Of a stretch of 64,000 nt of DNA, positions 36,516-47,131 are shown one piece after another. A model generated the notes under the pieces. The model made no database searches and was not told the DNA's origin. It worked only from the letters and a program-made list of their open reading frames with translations. Made by a program: the position numbers and the translations under genes. Every line of letters begins with the position of its first letter. Position 1 is the first letter of the stretch. This stretch comes from Halomonas sp. TA22 (lineage in GTDB: Bacteria > Pseudomonadota > Gammaproteobacteria > Pseudomonadales > Halomonadaceae), in contig NZ_CP053108.1 in assembly GCF_013009075.1 (NCBI RefSeq), positions 2,932,517-2,996,516 of the forward strand, written 5' to 3'.

Positions 36516-37094
36516 TTAGGCATGGTTCAACGCCACGAAGTCCCAGTTGATCAGCCTCCAGAGACTTTCCAGATACTTGTCTCGGAAGTGACGGTAGTCG
36601 ATATAGTAGGCGTGCTCCCACAGATCGATGCCCAGCAGCGGAATCTGCCGATGCGCAATCGGCGTATCGGCATTTGTCGTAGTGACGATCTCAAGCTTCC
36701 CGTCTAGGGACTTGATCAGCCAGACCCAGCCGGCCCCGAAATGCTGCATCGCTTGGGTGGTAAAGCGCTCCTTGAAGCCATCGAAGGAGCCAAATGCCGT
36801 CTCGATGGCCACGGCAAGATCGCCGCCTGGCGCGCCTTCGCCCTGGGGAGAAAGACAGTGCCAGTAGAAGGTGTGGTTCCAGGCCTCGGCGGCATGGTCG
36901 AAGAGCGCACCGGAACTGCTGGCGATCAGTGCCTCCAGCGATTTGTTATCGTCAGGCGTTCCGGCAATCAACCTGTTGAGCGTGGCGATACTCTCCTGGT
37001 GATGCTTGCCATGGTGATACTCCAGCGTTTCGCTGGAGAGAAGCGGCTCCAGGGCATGTTTCTCATAGGGCAGTGCGGGTAGTTCAAAGGCCAT
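36516..37094 (-). CDS. sodB: Iron superoxide dismutase with altered second-sphere residues
   Basis: A 192-residue Fe/Mn superoxide dismutase most like E. coli SodB (FELPALPYEKHALEP). All four metal ligands are present: His27, His74, Asp157 and His161 (DLWEHAYYIDYR). Two residues of the active-site hydrogen-bond network differ from E. coli. The gateway Tyr34 position (HHQTYV) is Ser35 here (HHQESI), and the FeSOD-typical Gln69 is Glu70 (DHAAEAWNHTFYW against NNAAQVWNHTFYW). Both codons were checked in the nucleotide sequence. It is monocistronic, with no signal peptide, and so cytosolic. The changes may alter redox potential or activity; the protein could also have adopted a different role. 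Confidence 0.93.
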   Translation of the reverse strand: MAFELPALPYEKHALEPLLSSETLEYHHGKHHQESIATLNRLIAGTPDDNKSLEALIASSSGALFDHAAEAWNHTFYWHCLSPQGEGAPGGDLAVAIETAFGSFDGFKERFTTQAMQHFGAGWVWLIKSLDGKLEIVTTTNADTPIAHRQIPLLGIDLWEHAYYIDYRHFRDKYLESLWRLINWDFVALNHA

Positions 37095-37264
37095 GGTGAG
37101 CTTCTCTTGTGCGCGCAGAAAACCTCATGATACCAGTCGCCTGCGTCAGTAGTGTCGCTACCTTTCCGCTCCTGCGGTATGCTCAACGTCGCGAGGCGTT
37201 ACGCCTGATAGATACACCCAGACTGTACTGCAGTCATCAGATCCTTCCATGACAAGGAGTCCCT

Positions 37265-38128
37265 ATGGCCGAGCGCCCTGAGGAAAAGCGCTTCTCGTCA
37301 CCGATCGTGCCCGATGTCGATGCCAGCCTGACTGCTCAACATCTTCGCCATCACCATCGGCAGGCGGCGGTGTGGCCCCTGTGGTGCCTGATTCTGCTGC
37401 TCATGGCGGGAATCGGTGTCATGGCCTATTGGATATGGGAGGAGCGCCTCGCCATGCAACAGGAGCTCAGCCGCCTCGAGGGCCAGCTCTCCAACGTGCA
37501 TGCCCGACTCGATGGCTTTTCAAGCGTCGAGGAGGGTGATCTCGATGACCTCAGCGATGAGATGGCCACGCTGAGCAGTGCCCAGCAGGCCATGCGTGAA
37601 CGTCTCGAGGAGCAGGAGGAGCTGCTCGATTCGATACGTGTCGCGAGCGTGGATGAACAGGCCGTTGCATCGCTTGCCGGCCGCGTCGATTCCCTGGGTG
37701 AGGAACTTGCCAATCTAGAAGCGGTCGTGTCATCGGTGCGAGTATCCCTCGACTCCCTGGAGCAGGCCGGTGATGATGGGCGTGCCGCGCTGGCGGCGCG
37801 CCTGGGCAGCTTGGATGAAGCACTGAGCCGCCAGGAAACACACTGGGAGGAGGTTGCCGCGCTGCGTGAACGCCAGCAGGCCTTGGAGGCGAGTCTTGAC
37901 GAGAGACCGCGTTTCTCACCTGAGACGGTCCAGGCGCTGGAAGAGGAGTTGGAGCAACTCGCTTCGACGATAGAGGCCCTCGTCTCCCAGCGCGAGAGTG
38001 ACGATGAGGCGCTGACGTCGATGCGTGGGCGGCTAGGTTCCGCTCAGGCCGAGCTCACCGAAATGAGACAGTCGCTGCTTGCCAACAGCGCACAATTGGA
38101 AGCCCTGCAGAGCCAGCTTGGGAATTGA
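37265..38128 (+). CDS. Uncharacterised single-pass membrane coiled-coil protein
   Basis: A 287-residue protein of unknown function. A short basic, His-rich cytosolic N-terminus (LRHHHRQAA) precedes one transmembrane helix (about 36-57; VWPLWCLILLLMAGIGVMAYWIW). The remainder is a long, strongly acidic coiled coil, with repeated leucine heptads such as LSRLEGQLSNVHARL, presumably in the periplasm. AAGGAG precedes the ATG. The stop is one base from the tamA start codon, so the two are certainly co-transcribed and perhaps coupled. The pairing suggests a role in outer-membrane or periplasm-spanning assembly, but this is inference. Confidence 0.8.
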   Translation: MAERPEEKRFSSPIVPDVDASLTAQHLRHHHRQAAVWPLWCLILLLMAGIGVMAYWIWEERLAMQQELSRLEGQLSNVHARLDGFSSVEEGDLDDLSDEMATLSSAQQAMRERLEEQEELLDSIRVASVDEQAVASLAGRVDSLGEELANLEAVVSSVRVSLDSLEQAGDDGRAALAARLGSLDEALSRQETHWEEVAALRERQQALEASLDERPRFSPETVQALEEELEQLASTIEALVSQRESDDEALTSMRGRLGSAQAELTEMRQSLLANSAQLEALQSQLGN

Positions 38129-38129
38129 T

Positions 38130-39986
38130 ATGGACTATCGTGCGGTCTGGCGCCTGGGGGCGGTAGCGCTTTGCTTGCTGCTTCCCAAGAGCGCCATGGC
38201 ATTGGATGCCCGTGTGGAAGGCCTGGAAGGCGCCGCAGCTGGCAATATCGTCAACTACCTGCAAGGGGTAGAGGCGCAGCAGTACACCAGAACCAGACTC
38301 GAGGGCGAAGTTCGCCGGCGTACTCAGGAAGCGCTGCGCGCCTTCGGCTACTACGAGCCCCAGATTCATCTGGCTTTCGATGGCGAACCGCCCCGGCGCG
38401 TCACGATCATGCTGGAACCCGGTCCGCAGGTGGTGATCACGGTACTCGACGTGGAGGTCGCCGGAGAGGCAGAGCAGGATCCCCCCTTTCAGGCGCTGCT
38501 CGATGCCTTTCCGTTGAGTGAAGGCGACCCTCTGCGCCATGCGCCCTACGATAGCCTGCGCAACCGCCTCTCGGCGCTGTCGCTTGAGCGCGGCTACTTC
38601 GATTCGCGCTTCAGCGACCGCCGCATGGAGGTGCGTCCCTGGGAGGAGAGCGCTCGCCTCTACCTGACGCTGGATAGTGGCCCGCGCTATCGCTTTGGCG
38701 AGGTTACCTTCCGGGGAAGCCAGATCGACGAGGATCGACTGCGTCGCATGCTGCCCTTCAACCCTGGCGATCCCTACCTGGCGGGCGAACTGGCGCTTTA
38801 CAATCAGCGCCTGGGGCAGAGCAACTGGTTCAGTTCGATCACCGTGCGTCCGCGCCTCGATGGCGATGACGTGCTGGCGATGACGGCAGAGCCGGGCGGC
38901 TGGTGGCAACAGACCGAGCTGGTGGGTCTCGAGCAGCAGACTCCCGCGCTGCCAGGCCCGCGCCTGTCGCCTGCCGCATTGGCGGCCGTACAGTCGCTGC
39001 AGCCCCGCAATCGTGAAGTCCCCGTCGATGTCACCGTCACGCCAGCCGATCGCCACCAATTCGAGGTCGCGGTAGGCTACGCCACCGATGTCGGGCCTCG
39101 TACCAGCCTGTCCTGGAACCGGCCCTGGCTCAATAGCGCCGGACACAGCCTCAGCCACGAGCTCTTTCTGTCGGGTCCCGAGCAGCAGCTCACCGGCCAG
39201 TACGTCATGCCACTCGACAACCCGCTGCGTGACAGCTATCGCATGCAATATGGGTTTCGTCACCGCGACCATGAAGACACGCGCAGCCTTGAGGCCTCGC
39301 TGGAAGTAGCCAGACGTTGGGAGTTCGACAATGGTTGGGTACAGAGCGCCTTTGTGCGTACTACTTATGAGGACTACACCCAGGCCGGTATCGACGATGC
39401 GGTCTACCTGCTCTATCCCGGCATCAACTGGTCGCGTACCCGTACCCGCAACCCACGCTTCCCCACCTGGGGTGACCGTCAGGGCCTTACGCTTGAATAC
39501 TCCGACTCCGCCTGGGGTTCCGGGGCTGATTTCCTGCGTATCACGGCGGATTCGCAATGGATTCGCATGCTGGGAGAGAACAACCGCTTCGTTGGGCGGG
39601 TGGGGGTCGGGGCGATGGAAACCGACGATTTCGAGAGTATTCCTCCCTCGCTGCGCTTCTTTGCCGGGGGGGATCGCTCGGTGCGAGGCTACGCCTTCGA
39701 GAATCTCGGCCCCCGCGATGAGCAGGGGCGCCTGCTCGGTGGCCAGCACGTGTTGACAGCCAGCCTCGAGGTCCAGCGTCGCATCACCGGCGACTGGTGG
39801 GGCGCGGCTTTTATCGATACCGGCAACGCCTTCAACGAGTGGTGGCCTGAAGAGCTCAATACCGGCGCGGGCCTGGGCGTGCGCTGGATTTCCCCTGTCG
39901 GGCCGATTCGCTTCGATATCGCCCATCCCTTCGATGATGAGGAGGATTCGTGGCGCATTCATTTCGCCATCGGGCCGGAGTTTTGA
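38130..39986 (+). CDS. tamA: Translocation and assembly module TamA
   Basis: A 618-residue outer-membrane protein of the Omp85/BamA superfamily. A signal peptide (about 1-24, cleaved after AMA) is followed by three POTRA domains (about 25-260; motifs such as FRGSQIDEDRLRRMLPFNPGDPY) and a 16-strand C-terminal barrel with FFAGGDRSVRGYAFENLGP, the RGY motif of the L6 loop, and a terminal aromatic FAIGPEF. It works with TamB to insert outer-membrane proteins and move phospholipids. ATG 38130 gives the signal peptide; the upstream in-frame start overlaps the preceding gene. It overlaps the tamB start by 37 bp. Confidence 0.95.
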   Translation: MDYRAVWRLGAVALCLLLPKSAMALDARVEGLEGAAAGNIVNYLQGVEAQQYTRTRLEGEVRRRTQEALRAFGYYEPQIHLAFDGEPPRRVTIMLEPGPQVVITVLDVEVAGEAEQDPPFQALLDAFPLSEGDPLRHAPYDSLRNRLSALSLERGYFDSRFSDRRMEVRPWEESARLYLTLDSGPRYRFGEVTFRGSQIDEDRLRRMLPFNPGDPYLAGELALYNQRLGQSNWFSSITVRPRLDGDDVLAMTAEPGGWWQQTELVGLEQQTPALPGPRLSPAALAAVQSLQPRNREVPVDVTVTPADRHQFEVAVGYATDVGPRTSLSWNRPWLNSAGHSLSHELFLSGPEQQLTGQYVMPLDNPLRDSYRMQYGFRHRDHEDTRSLEASLEVARRWEFDNGWVQSAFVRTTYEDYTQAGIDDAVYLLYPGINWSRTRTRNPRFPTWGDRQGLTLEYSDSAWGSGADFLRITADSQWIRMLGENNRFVGRVGVGAMETDDFESIPPSLRFFAGGDRSVRGYAFENLGPRDEQGRLLGGQHVLTASLEVQRRITGDWWGAAFIDTGNAFNEWWPEELNTGAGLGVRWISPVGPIRFDIAHPFDDEEDSWRIHFAIGPEF

Positions 39987-42900
39987 GGGGTAGGGCGCTG
40001 ATATGGGCGCTACTTCGTCTGTTGTTGTGGTTACCATTGTGGCTGTTGGGCCTGATGATATTCGTCCTTGGCCTGATCCTCTCTCCGTGGGGGACTGGTG
40101 TGCTGCTCGACCAGGCGCAGCAGCGTGGCTGGCTTGAGTATCGTCAGGCGCAGGGCGCCCCCCTTGACCACCTGATGATCGAAGGGCTGCGTCTCGATGC
40201 CGGCCCTGCCAATGTGGCGATCGAGCGTCTCGAGCTGCGCTGGGCCGATGACTGCCTGCTCCGCGGTCGGCTGTGCATCGACAACCTCGCCGTCGAGGGG
40301 GCCCGCATCACGCTCTCGGCGCCCGACGGGACAGAGCCAGACGAGCCAGCGACGACACAACAGGGCGATGGCATGGGGGATATCCACCTGCCATTCCCGC
40401 TCGTGATCCGCACGCTGTCGCTTGTTGATGTCGATCTGAGACTGGCCGACGGTACGCATGTCGAGTGGAATCGTTTCACCTCGGGCCTCAGTACCCAGGG
40501 CGACAGCGTAGTACTGCGCCCGACCTACCTGACCGATGTTCGCGTCTCACTGCCGGTATCGCCTGGCTCGGCCCTGGCGCTATCGGTGGATGAGGCAGAT
40601 GGCACCCGGCATGCCACGCTCTCTGCCGATGCCATTGACGCAAGCATCGCCGCACAGTCGCCACTGCCCGCCGTCGCCGCGCAGCAGCTGGAGGCGATCG
40701 CCAGCGTGCCACTCGAGGCACGTGATCGTCTTGCGCTGCCCGAGATCGATTTACCTCTGGAGATCGTGGTGCCTCAGCTGGTAGTCGAGAATGTCGAGCT
40801 TTTCGGGCCCATCGACTACCGCATCGAGCGCCTTGCATTGGCCGTGGCGGCGCGCGGCCACTCGGTGCGACTCAACACGTTCGATCTTCGCTCCAAGGAT
40901 GCCCGTATCCGTTTGCGGGCAAGGGTCGAGCTGCGCGACGGCTACCCGCTAGAAGGGCGCCTGCTGACCGAGCTCTTCCTGCCCGAACTGATGCCCGAGC
41001 TTGCCGGGGAACGACTCGATCTACACTTCGCCGGCAGCCTTGCCGAGCTCGATCTACAGCTCGATGCCCAGGGCCCCGTGGCTGCCGAGGCAACCGCCCG
41101 GCTGAATGTGCTCGATCCCACGCTGCCCTTTCTGGTGACGCTGCGCGCCGACGAGGTGCAGTGGCCCTTGCCTGGCGCGGTAGCACCCCAGGAGGATGAA
41201 GCGGACGTTTCGCCATATCGTGCCGAGCAGCTGGTGGCGCGGGTAGAGGGAAATCTGCTCGAATACCAGGCGGCGCTGTCGGTGCTCGCTTCTGGCCCCG
41301 AAGTACCCACGGCTCGCCTGGCCCTCAATGGGCGTGGCGACCTGCAGCGCTTCGCCTGGACACCGCTATCGATAGCCCTCCAGCAGGGCGGTACACTGAT
41401 CAGTCATGGTGAGGCGAGCTGGACGGAAGGGCTGCAGGCGACGACACATCTGCGCCTCAACAATCTCGATCCGGGACTTTTTACCGAAGCGGTCGAAGGG
41501 CGCTTGAGCGGTACCGCCGAGATCGCCTTCGCCCAGGCGCTGGAGCGCTGGCAGCTTGACATTCCCTCGCTTGCGATCCGCGGCGAATTGCAGGAGCTGC
41601 CTCTGGCGCTCGATGCACGACTCAGCGGCAATAGCGAGATGCAGTGGCATATCCAGCAGCTCGACTTCCGACAGGGCGACAATCGCCTGACTGCTGAGGG
41701 GCGCATTGATGAGCGTCTCTCGCTGAGTGGCGCCGTGAACGCACCGGCACTCGCCGCCCTATCACCGGAACTTGAAGGCAGCCTGCGTGGCGATTTCGAT
41801 GTCTCCGGTACGTTTGAGGCGCCCCAGCTACGCCTAGATCTCATCGGTGAATCCCTCCGTCTCGCCGACAACCGTCTTGATGAATTGACGCTGCAGGCAC
41901 GGGTGCAGGGGCTGGATGACCCCAGACTGGATATCCAGCTCGACATCGTTCGGCTGCTTGCCACCGGACAGCGCTTTTCCAGCGTCGAGATGAATCTTGA
42001 GGGACGACTCTCCTCCCATCAGCTGTCGTTTGAAGCGCTAGCAGGGCGCGGCATGCCGCTGTCACGAGCGGCACTCACGCTGGAGGGGGGCATGAATGCT
42101 GCCCGTACCCGCTATCGTGGCACCTTGACCCCACTTGAGATAGATGCCGAGCTCGCCGACATCCGGCTGCTCGACCCCCTCCTGTTCATCGTCAATCTCG
42201 AGGCGGGGAGCGTGCAGGCGCAACCTTTCTGCCTGGGTATCGAGCAGGGCGGACGACTCTGCGTCTCGGAACCGCTCAACGCCTCGGCCAACCAGGGCAG
42301 TGGTAGCGTATCGCTCGAGGCACTGCCGATGGTACTGCTCGAGGAGATGATGCCGGAGGGGTGGCAGCTGGGGGGCGAGACGGGCGCCGACATGCAGTTC
42401 AGTTGGGGGCGTGGCGGTGCGCAGTGGGCCATGCAGATGGAGCTGGCAAGCGATTTGGCCCTGCAGGGGCTCGACGTCTATGGCCAGCCATGGACGCTTC
42501 CCGCCTCACGTCTTCACCTCGATGTCGATGCCAACCAGGCGCGTGCGAGTGCCTCCCTGGGGCTCGACCTGTCCGAAGCGGGAGACCTGCATCTGGACGT
42601 GAGCATCGACGACCCCGTCAACCAAGGAGCGATGCAGGGCAGGCTGCGTCTCAACGCGATTCAGCTGTCGCCCTATCAGGCACTTGGTGCCGCCATCCAG
42701 CAGCTCGAGGGGAGCCTGAATGGCGATGTCGCCATTGCAGGCAGCCTGACAGCGCCAAGCCTGTCAGGGGACATTCGATTGCAGGGCTTGCAGGTGATCG
42801 GCGCCGATGTACCAGTTCAAGTACGTGACGGCGAGCTGCACGTGGCCCTCAATGACGACCGTGCCGATATTCAGGGCTTCATGACCGCCGAGGAGGGCCG

Positions 42901-44017
42901 CCTGGAAATACGGGGTGATGCGGCCTGGCCAAGCCCCGACGACTGGCGGGCAGCCATCACCCTGGATGGCCGCAGCGCACCGCTGCTGGCGGAGCTGCCG
43001 GATTTCGGGCGGCTGCGCATCGCACCCTATCTGGAGATCGATATCATCCCCTCGTTGCTTCAGGTGCGTGGCCGCGTCGATGTGCCCTGGGCCCGCCTTG
43101 TCATCGGCCAGATACCAGCCGCGGCGATTACCCCAAGCAGTGACGAGATCATCATCACGCGCCGCGACGAGATGCGTGCCCAGCGCGAGACCGAACGTGC
43201 CGCTGCCGAAGCCGCTGAGGAGGGCTTCGACGAGAGTGCCGCAAGTGTGCTGGCGGAGTCGGGCATGGCGATCGACGTGATGATCGATCTCGTGCTGGGT
43301 CCGGACATGCTGCTCGAAGCCTATGGTCTGGAAGCCGGATTGAACGGCAACCTCGAGGTCCGCCAGCAGGAGGGCCCTGTCCAGCTGTTCGGTGACGTCA
43401 ACATGACCGACGGCCGTTTCCGTGCCTTCGGCCAGGATCTGCTGATTCGTCGCGGCCAGCTGCTCTTCAGTGGCCCCGCCGACCAGCCCTTGCTGCAGTT
43501 CGAGGCGATCCGCAATCCCGCAGTCACAGAAGATGATGTGGTCGCCGGCCTGCGTGTGACGGGTTCGGCCGAGGCACCCAATCTCGAGGTTTTCTCCGAG
43601 CCCGCGATGGATGAAGGGCGTGCGCTCTCCTATCTGCTGCGTGGTCGTGCGCCAGGCGACGGTGATGCCGACGGTGCCCTGGCCTCGGCACTGATTGGCT
43701 TGTCACTGTCGCGTACCGGTGGCGCGGTGGGTCAGCTGGGCCAGGCATTTGGCATCGACGACCTGGCACTCGAAACCGCAGGTACCGGCGAGGAGAGCCA
43801 GGTGGTGGTCAGCGGTCAACTGACCGAGGATCTGCGCATCAGCTACGGCATGGGCATTTTCTCTCCCATCGCCGAGCTGACGCTGCGTTACACGTTATGG
43901 CGAAATCTCTACTTGCAAGCCGTCTCGGGCGCCGCGCAGGCAGTCGATCTGGTGTATGGTTTCAGCCTGGGGCGCGCCGAAACGTCCCCTGAGTACTCGA
44001 CAATGTCAGGAGAGTGA
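39950..44017 (+). CDS. tamB: Translocation and assembly module TamB
   Basis: A 1355-residue AsmA-like/DUF490 protein with one N-terminal inner-membrane helix (about 15-50) and a long periplasmic beta-taco that bridges to TamA. The C-terminal DUF490 domain is recognisable from [28 protein letters not shown]-type strands through [25 protein letters not shown]. It helps assemble outer-membrane proteins and transport phospholipids. GTG 39950 is chosen because GAGGAGGATTC sits right before it, which places the start inside the end of tamA and suggests coupling. msrA follows four bases after the stop. Confidence 0.95.
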   Translation: MAHSFRHRAGVLRGRALIWALLRLLLWLPLWLLGLMIFVLGLILSPWGTGVLLDQAQQRGWLEYRQAQGAPLDHLMIEGLRLDAGPANVAIERLELRWADDCLLRGRLCIDNLAVEGARITLSAPDGTEPDEPATTQQGDGMGDIHLPFPLVIRTLSLVDVDLRLADGTHVEWNRFTSGLSTQGDSVVLRPTYLTDVRVSLPVSPGSALALSVDEADGTRHATLSADAIDASIAAQSPLPAVAAQQLEAIASVPLEARDRLALPEIDLPLEIVVPQLVVENVELFGPIDYRIERLALAVAARGHSVRLNTFDLRSKDARIRLRARVELRDGYPLEGRLLTELFLPELMPELAGERLDLHFAGSLAELDLQLDAQGPVAAEATARLNVLDPTLPFLVTLRADEVQWPLPGAVAPQEDEADVSPYRAEQLVARVEGNLLEYQAALSVLASGPEVPTARLALNGRGDLQRFAWTPLSIALQQGGTLISHGEASWTEGLQATTHLRLNNLDPGLFTEAVEGRLSGTAEIAFAQALERWQLDIPSLAIRGELQELPLALDARLSGNSEMQWHIQQLDFRQGDNRLTAEGRIDERLSLSGAVNAPALAALSPELEGSLRGDFDVSGTFEAPQLRLDLIGESLRLADNRLDELTLQARVQGLDDPRLDIQLDIVRLLATGQRFSSVEMNLEGRLSSHQLSFEALAGRGMPLSRAALTLEGGMNAARTRYRGTLTPLEIDAELADIRLLDPLLFIVNLEAGSVQAQPFCLGIEQGGRLCVSEPLNASANQGSGSVSLEALPMVLLEEMMPEGWQLGGETGADMQFSWGRGGAQWAMQMELASDLALQGLDVYGQPWTLPASRLHLDVDANQARASASLGLDLSEAGDLHLDVSIDDPVNQGAMQGRLRLNAIQLSPYQALGAAIQQLEGSLNGDVAIAGSLTAPSLSGDIRLQGLQVIGADVPVQVRDGELHVALNDDRADIQGFMTAEEGRLEIRGDAAWPSPDDWRAAITLDGRSAPLLAELPDFGRLRIAPYLEIDIIPSLLQVRGRVDVPWARLVIGQIPAAAITPSSDEIIITRRDEMRAQRETERAAAEAAEEGFDESAASVLAESGMAIDVMIDLVLGPDMLLEAYGLEAGLNGNLEVRQQEGPVQLFGDVNMTDGRFRAFGQDLLIRRGQLLFSGPADQPLLQFEAIRNPAVTEDDVVAGLRVTGSAEAPNLEVFSEPAMDEGRALSYLLRGRAPGDGDADGALASALIGLSLSRTGGAVGQLGQAFGIDDLALETAGTGEESQVVVSGQLTEDLRISYGMGIFSPIAELTLRYTLWRNLYLQAVSGAAQAVDLVYGFSLGRAETSPEYSTMSGE

Positions 44018-44021
44018 CGCC

Positions 44022-44657
44022 ATGTGGATACGAGAGAAGCCACGCATGATTACCGCCGATCAGGCACTGGAAGGGCGCGACACGCCACTTGAGATCAGTG
44101 GCATTCACTACGTCAGCGACCGCCCCATGTTGCCGCCGTACCCGGCGGGGATGCGCGACATCGTGCTCGGGCTTGGTTGTTTCTGGGGTGCCGAGAGGTT
44201 GTTCTGGGAGTTGCCTGGCGTCCATGTCACGCTGGTTGGTTATGCTGGAGGCTTCACGCCCAATCCTACCTACGACGAGACCTGCAGCGGCCTGACCGGC
44301 CACGCCGAAGTGGTGCGAGTGGTCTACGATCCCGAGCAGGCGTCGCTTGAACGTCTGCTGGAGGTGTTCTGGGAGTCCCACGACCCCACTCAGGGGTTGC
44401 GACAGGGTAACGATGTGGGCAGCCAGTACCGTTCCGCCATCTACTACCACGACGATCAACAACAGGAAGTGATCGAGCGTAGCCGCGAACGTTATCAGCG
44501 GGCGCTGAGTGCTGCAGGGCAAGGCGACATCACGACGCAGATCGCGCGCCTTGAGACCTTTTATGTGGCCGAGGAGCATCACCAGCAGTATCTGGCCAAG
44601 AATCCTGGCGGTTATTGCGGATTGAGGGGCACTGGCGTCAGCTGTCCAATCGACTAG
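44022..44657 (+). CDS. msrA: Peptide methionine sulfoxide reductase MsrA
   Basis: A 211-residue thioredoxin-dependent enzyme that reduces methionine-S-sulfoxide. The catalytic motif [16 protein letters not shown] and the [26 protein letters not shown] stretch (spanning two motifs) are present, as are [21 protein letters not shown] and C-terminal resolving-Cys candidates in [15 protein letters not shown]. Four bases separate it from tamB, so it probably belongs to the tamAB operon. ATG 44022 has AGGAGAG at good distance. Its 3' end overlaps the convergent hydrolase by 20 bp. Confidence 0.96.
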   Translation: MWIREKPRMITADQALEGRDTPLEISGIHYVSDRPMLPPYPAGMRDIVLGLGCFWGAERLFWELPGVHVTLVGYAGGFTPNPTYDETCSGLTGHAEVVRVVYDPEQASLERLLEVFWESHDPTQGLRQGNDVGSQYRSAIYYHDDQQQEVIERSRERYQRALSAAGQGDITTQIARLETFYVAEEHHQQYLAKNPGGYCGLRGTGVSCPID

Positions 44658-45678
44658 CCGATGAGTAAGCTGGATTGGTGAAAACGTCGCGAAGCGAAGC
44701 CCAGTCCTGCAGTTGGCGCTCCACGCGCCTGGCAAGCCATGAGGTCAGACGCCCTCCGCGACGCTCCATAAACCCCACATGCCCACCTTGCCGTGCGATC
44801 TCTACGCGAACCGCCTCGGAGGGGAGAGGCAGTCGCTCGAACAGATCAGCGGGCATGAATGGGTCGTCATCGGCATGGATAATCAAGGTCGGCAGCTCGA
44901 TATCGCCAAGCAGCGGGCCAGCCGAGGCGCGCCGGTAGTAGTCGCTGGCGGAGCTGAATCCATGCAGTGGTGCCGTTACTTCATTGTCGTACGCCCAGAA
45001 GCTGTCGAGCTCCTTGAGCTGATAGTGGGTGAGCGCAATTGGCAATCCCCCCATCGCCATCTTCGCGGATATCTTGCGCTTGAGTGCCTTGAGAAGATGG
45101 CGCTGGTAGACGCGTGCAAAGCCAATGTTGAGAGCATCGGCCGAAGCGGCCAGGTCGAGCGGCGGGCAGATGGCAATCGCACCAGCCAGATCGAGACCGT
45201 CGCCGCCCTGTTCAGCCACCAGCTTGACCAGTACGTTGGCGCCTAGTGAAATGCCGGAGGCCACCTTGATGGCATGCGGATAGCGCTGGGCGAGCTGGCC
45301 GATGACCCAGTAGGCATCGGCGGTATCGCCACTGTGGTAGGCGCGTGGCAGCCGGTTGGGCGCCTGACCACAGCCGCGAAAGTGCATCATCACCGCGCGC
45401 CAGCCCGACGCCGCGGCAACCGCGAGAAGCTCACGGGCATAAGGTGAGTCGAACGAGCCTTCTAGCCCATGGAAGAGGATGAACAGCGGGGCATCGGCGC
45501 TTGCCGGTGCGTCGCGTACCCATGAAAGCTCGACGAAATCGCCATCGGGCAGATTGAGAATCTCGGTGCATCGCGCAAGACGCCGCCTTGGCAGCAGCCT
45601 TGGCAGCAGGGTCTGGATGTGTCGGTTGCCCAGGCCTCTAGGAGCGACGAAGTCTGCCGAAACGATAATGCGCGACAT
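44638..45678 (-). CDS. YheT-family alpha/beta hydrolase
   Basis: A 346-residue soluble alpha/beta hydrolase. It begins near the family-typical [15 protein letters not shown], with [17 protein letters not shown] (oxyanion region) and [23 protein letters not shown]. The nucleophile elbow is GISLGANV (Ser in GxSxG), an Asp follows in HADDDPFMP and the final catalytic His is in [12 protein letters not shown]. This is the YheT/EMB8 family, whose substrate is unsettled though esters of membrane lipids have been proposed. It converges with msrA. Confidence 0.92.
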   Translation of the reverse strand: MSRIIVSADFVAPRGLGNRHIQTLLPRLLPRRRLARCTEILNLPDGDFVELSWVRDAPASADAPLFILFHGLEGSFDSPYARELLAVAAASGWRAVMMHFRGCGQAPNRLPRAYHSGDTADAYWVIGQLAQRYPHAIKVASGISLGANVLVKLVAEQGGDGLDLAGAIAICPPLDLAASADALNIGFARVYQRHLLKALKRKISAKMAMGGLPIALTHYQLKELDSFWAYDNEVTAPLHGFSSASDYYRRASAGPLLGDIELPTLIIHADDDPFMPADLFERLPLPSEAVRVEIARQGGHVGFMERRGGRLTSWLARRVERQLQDWASLRDVFTNPAYSSASRLDS

Positions 45679-45793
45679 GCCGGCCTCGATTCAGTAAGTC
45701 ATTTCAGCTTAACGCGAGAATCGAGACAGGCAAAGCTGTGAACGCTGACCAATCGTCGTAGGCGACAATTCTCATTGGCTGGCAGTCATATCC

Positions 45794-47104
45794 TCAGCCA
45801 TCGCCGGGCAGCGCGGTCAGGTTGTCAGGCCGTTGCGGCGTGATCCTGATATTGTCCTCAGTGCGAATCCCTCCATGGGGAATCAATCTTTCCACCAGCG
45901 TCCAGTCGATCGACTTGCCGGCATTGCCATCACGCAAGGGCTCGAGCAGCATGGGGATGAAGTAGAGTCCGGGCTCCACGGTTACCACCATCTCCGCGTC
46001 GAGCTCTCGTGTCAGTCGTAGCGCCGGCGACAGGGAGGGTGGCGGCAGAGGAGTGCCGTTGGCGTGGCGACGACCCGCAACGTCGTGGACCTGCAGACCC
46101 AACAGGTGACCTACTCCATGGGGGCAGAAGGCACGGGTGATGCCCTGCGACACGGCCGCCTCGGCGGAGCAGTGAACGAGACCCTGATCAACAAGTAATT
46201 CCCCGAGCATCGCGTGCATCCTGTCGTGCACCTCGACGAACGAAAGCCCTGGCCGTAGCAGGGCAATCAGCCGGTACTTGATCCGCTCCAGCTCTTCGAC
46301 GAGTACTGCAAAAGGCGCGACGGCGTCCGGCCCCGTCCAGGTTCGGCTGATATCGGCACCATAGCCGCGAAAGCGATAGCCGGCGTCGATCAACATGGCG
46401 TGGCGCTTTGCGGCTGCCTCGCTCGCGTAGTGCTGATAATGAAGCACTCCGGCATGCTCATTGATACCGACGATGCTCTGATAGGGCAGCGTGGCCTCTC
46501 GCTGTCTGACGGCGACGAGATAGGCGAGGTGGATCGAAAGCTCATCGTCCCCGTCGAGAAAGGCAAGACGGGCCGCGTCGTGACCCCGCAGCGCCTGCCG
46601 ATTGGCATGCCTCAGGCAGGCGATTTCATAGGCGCTCTTGCATACCCGAAGCTCATCCAACGCCAGGCAGAGCGGGTCGGGATTGAGATCTGCCGCCAGC
46701 GTTGCGGCGAGCTCGGCAGACACCTCGCCGATTACCGCCACGCGGCCCTCGGGCAGCCTTGGTGGCCTATCATCGCACACGTACTCGACGTGGAAGCATT
46801 CGGCCCAAGGCTCCTCGGGAAGGCGCAAGGGGAGGTGCCAGAAATCGGCTGGAGCATGAACCTGCAGCCGGAGTGAGAGGCCTGGCTGAACGACCAGCCA
46901 ACTGGACTGCATGTCGGGAAGCGGCACCCAGTGCAGGAAATGGCCAAAGGCAGTAAAGGCAGGGTGCTGGTCATCGCCGAAATGGGCATGCGACCGACCG
47001 CTGAAAATCAGCACCGCATCGTAGCCGACGTTGTCCATTACCTCGCCATAGGCGGATTCCAGCCAGCGCAGATGGTCGAGCTGAAGGGAAAGGGTATCGT
47101 TCAT
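45794..47104 (-). CDS. pepQ: Xaa-Pro dipeptidase
   Basis: A 436-residue metallopeptidase of the M24 (creatinase/prolidase) family. The metal-binding residues are Asp in DAGYRFRGYGADISRTW, His in HGVGHLLGLQVHDVAG and Glu in VTVEPGLYFIPMLL and GGIRTEDNI. It cleaves Xaa-Pro dipeptides and resembles bacterial PepQ in length (about 440). ATG 47104 follows GGAG and is preferred over 47128. It sits 27 bp downstream of the carbonic anhydrase gene on the same strand. Confidence 0.93.
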   Translation of the reverse strand: MNDTLSLQLDHLRWLESAYGEVMDNVGYDAVLIFSGRSHAHFGDDQHPAFTAFGHFLHWVPLPDMQSSWLVVQPGLSLRLQVHAPADFWHLPLRLPEEPWAECFHVEYVCDDRPPRLPEGRVAVIGEVSAELAATLAADLNPDPLCLALDELRVCKSAYEIACLRHANRQALRGHDAARLAFLDGDDELSIHLAYLVAVRQREATLPYQSIVGINEHAGVLHYQHYASEAAAKRHAMLIDAGYRFRGYGADISRTWTGPDAVAPFAVLVEELERIKYRLIALLRPGLSFVEVHDRMHAMLGELLVDQGLVHCSAEAAVSQGITRAFCPHGVGHLLGLQVHDVAGRRHANGTPLPPPSLSPALRLTRELDAEMVVTVEPGLYFIPMLLEPLRDGNAGKSIDWTLVERLIPHGGIRTEDNIRITPQRPDNLTALPGDG

Positions 47105-47131
47105 GGACACTCCAGGTTGGGGCAGCAACGG

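Noticed and set aside
38055-40037. A 660-codon open frame opposite tamA
   Set aside because: It mirrors the TamA codons and shows no conserved motifs or ribosome-binding site.
44638-44657. Overlap of msrA and the YheT-like hydrolase
   Set aside because: A 20-bp overlap of convergent 3' ends is common in compact genomes, and both proteins look complete.
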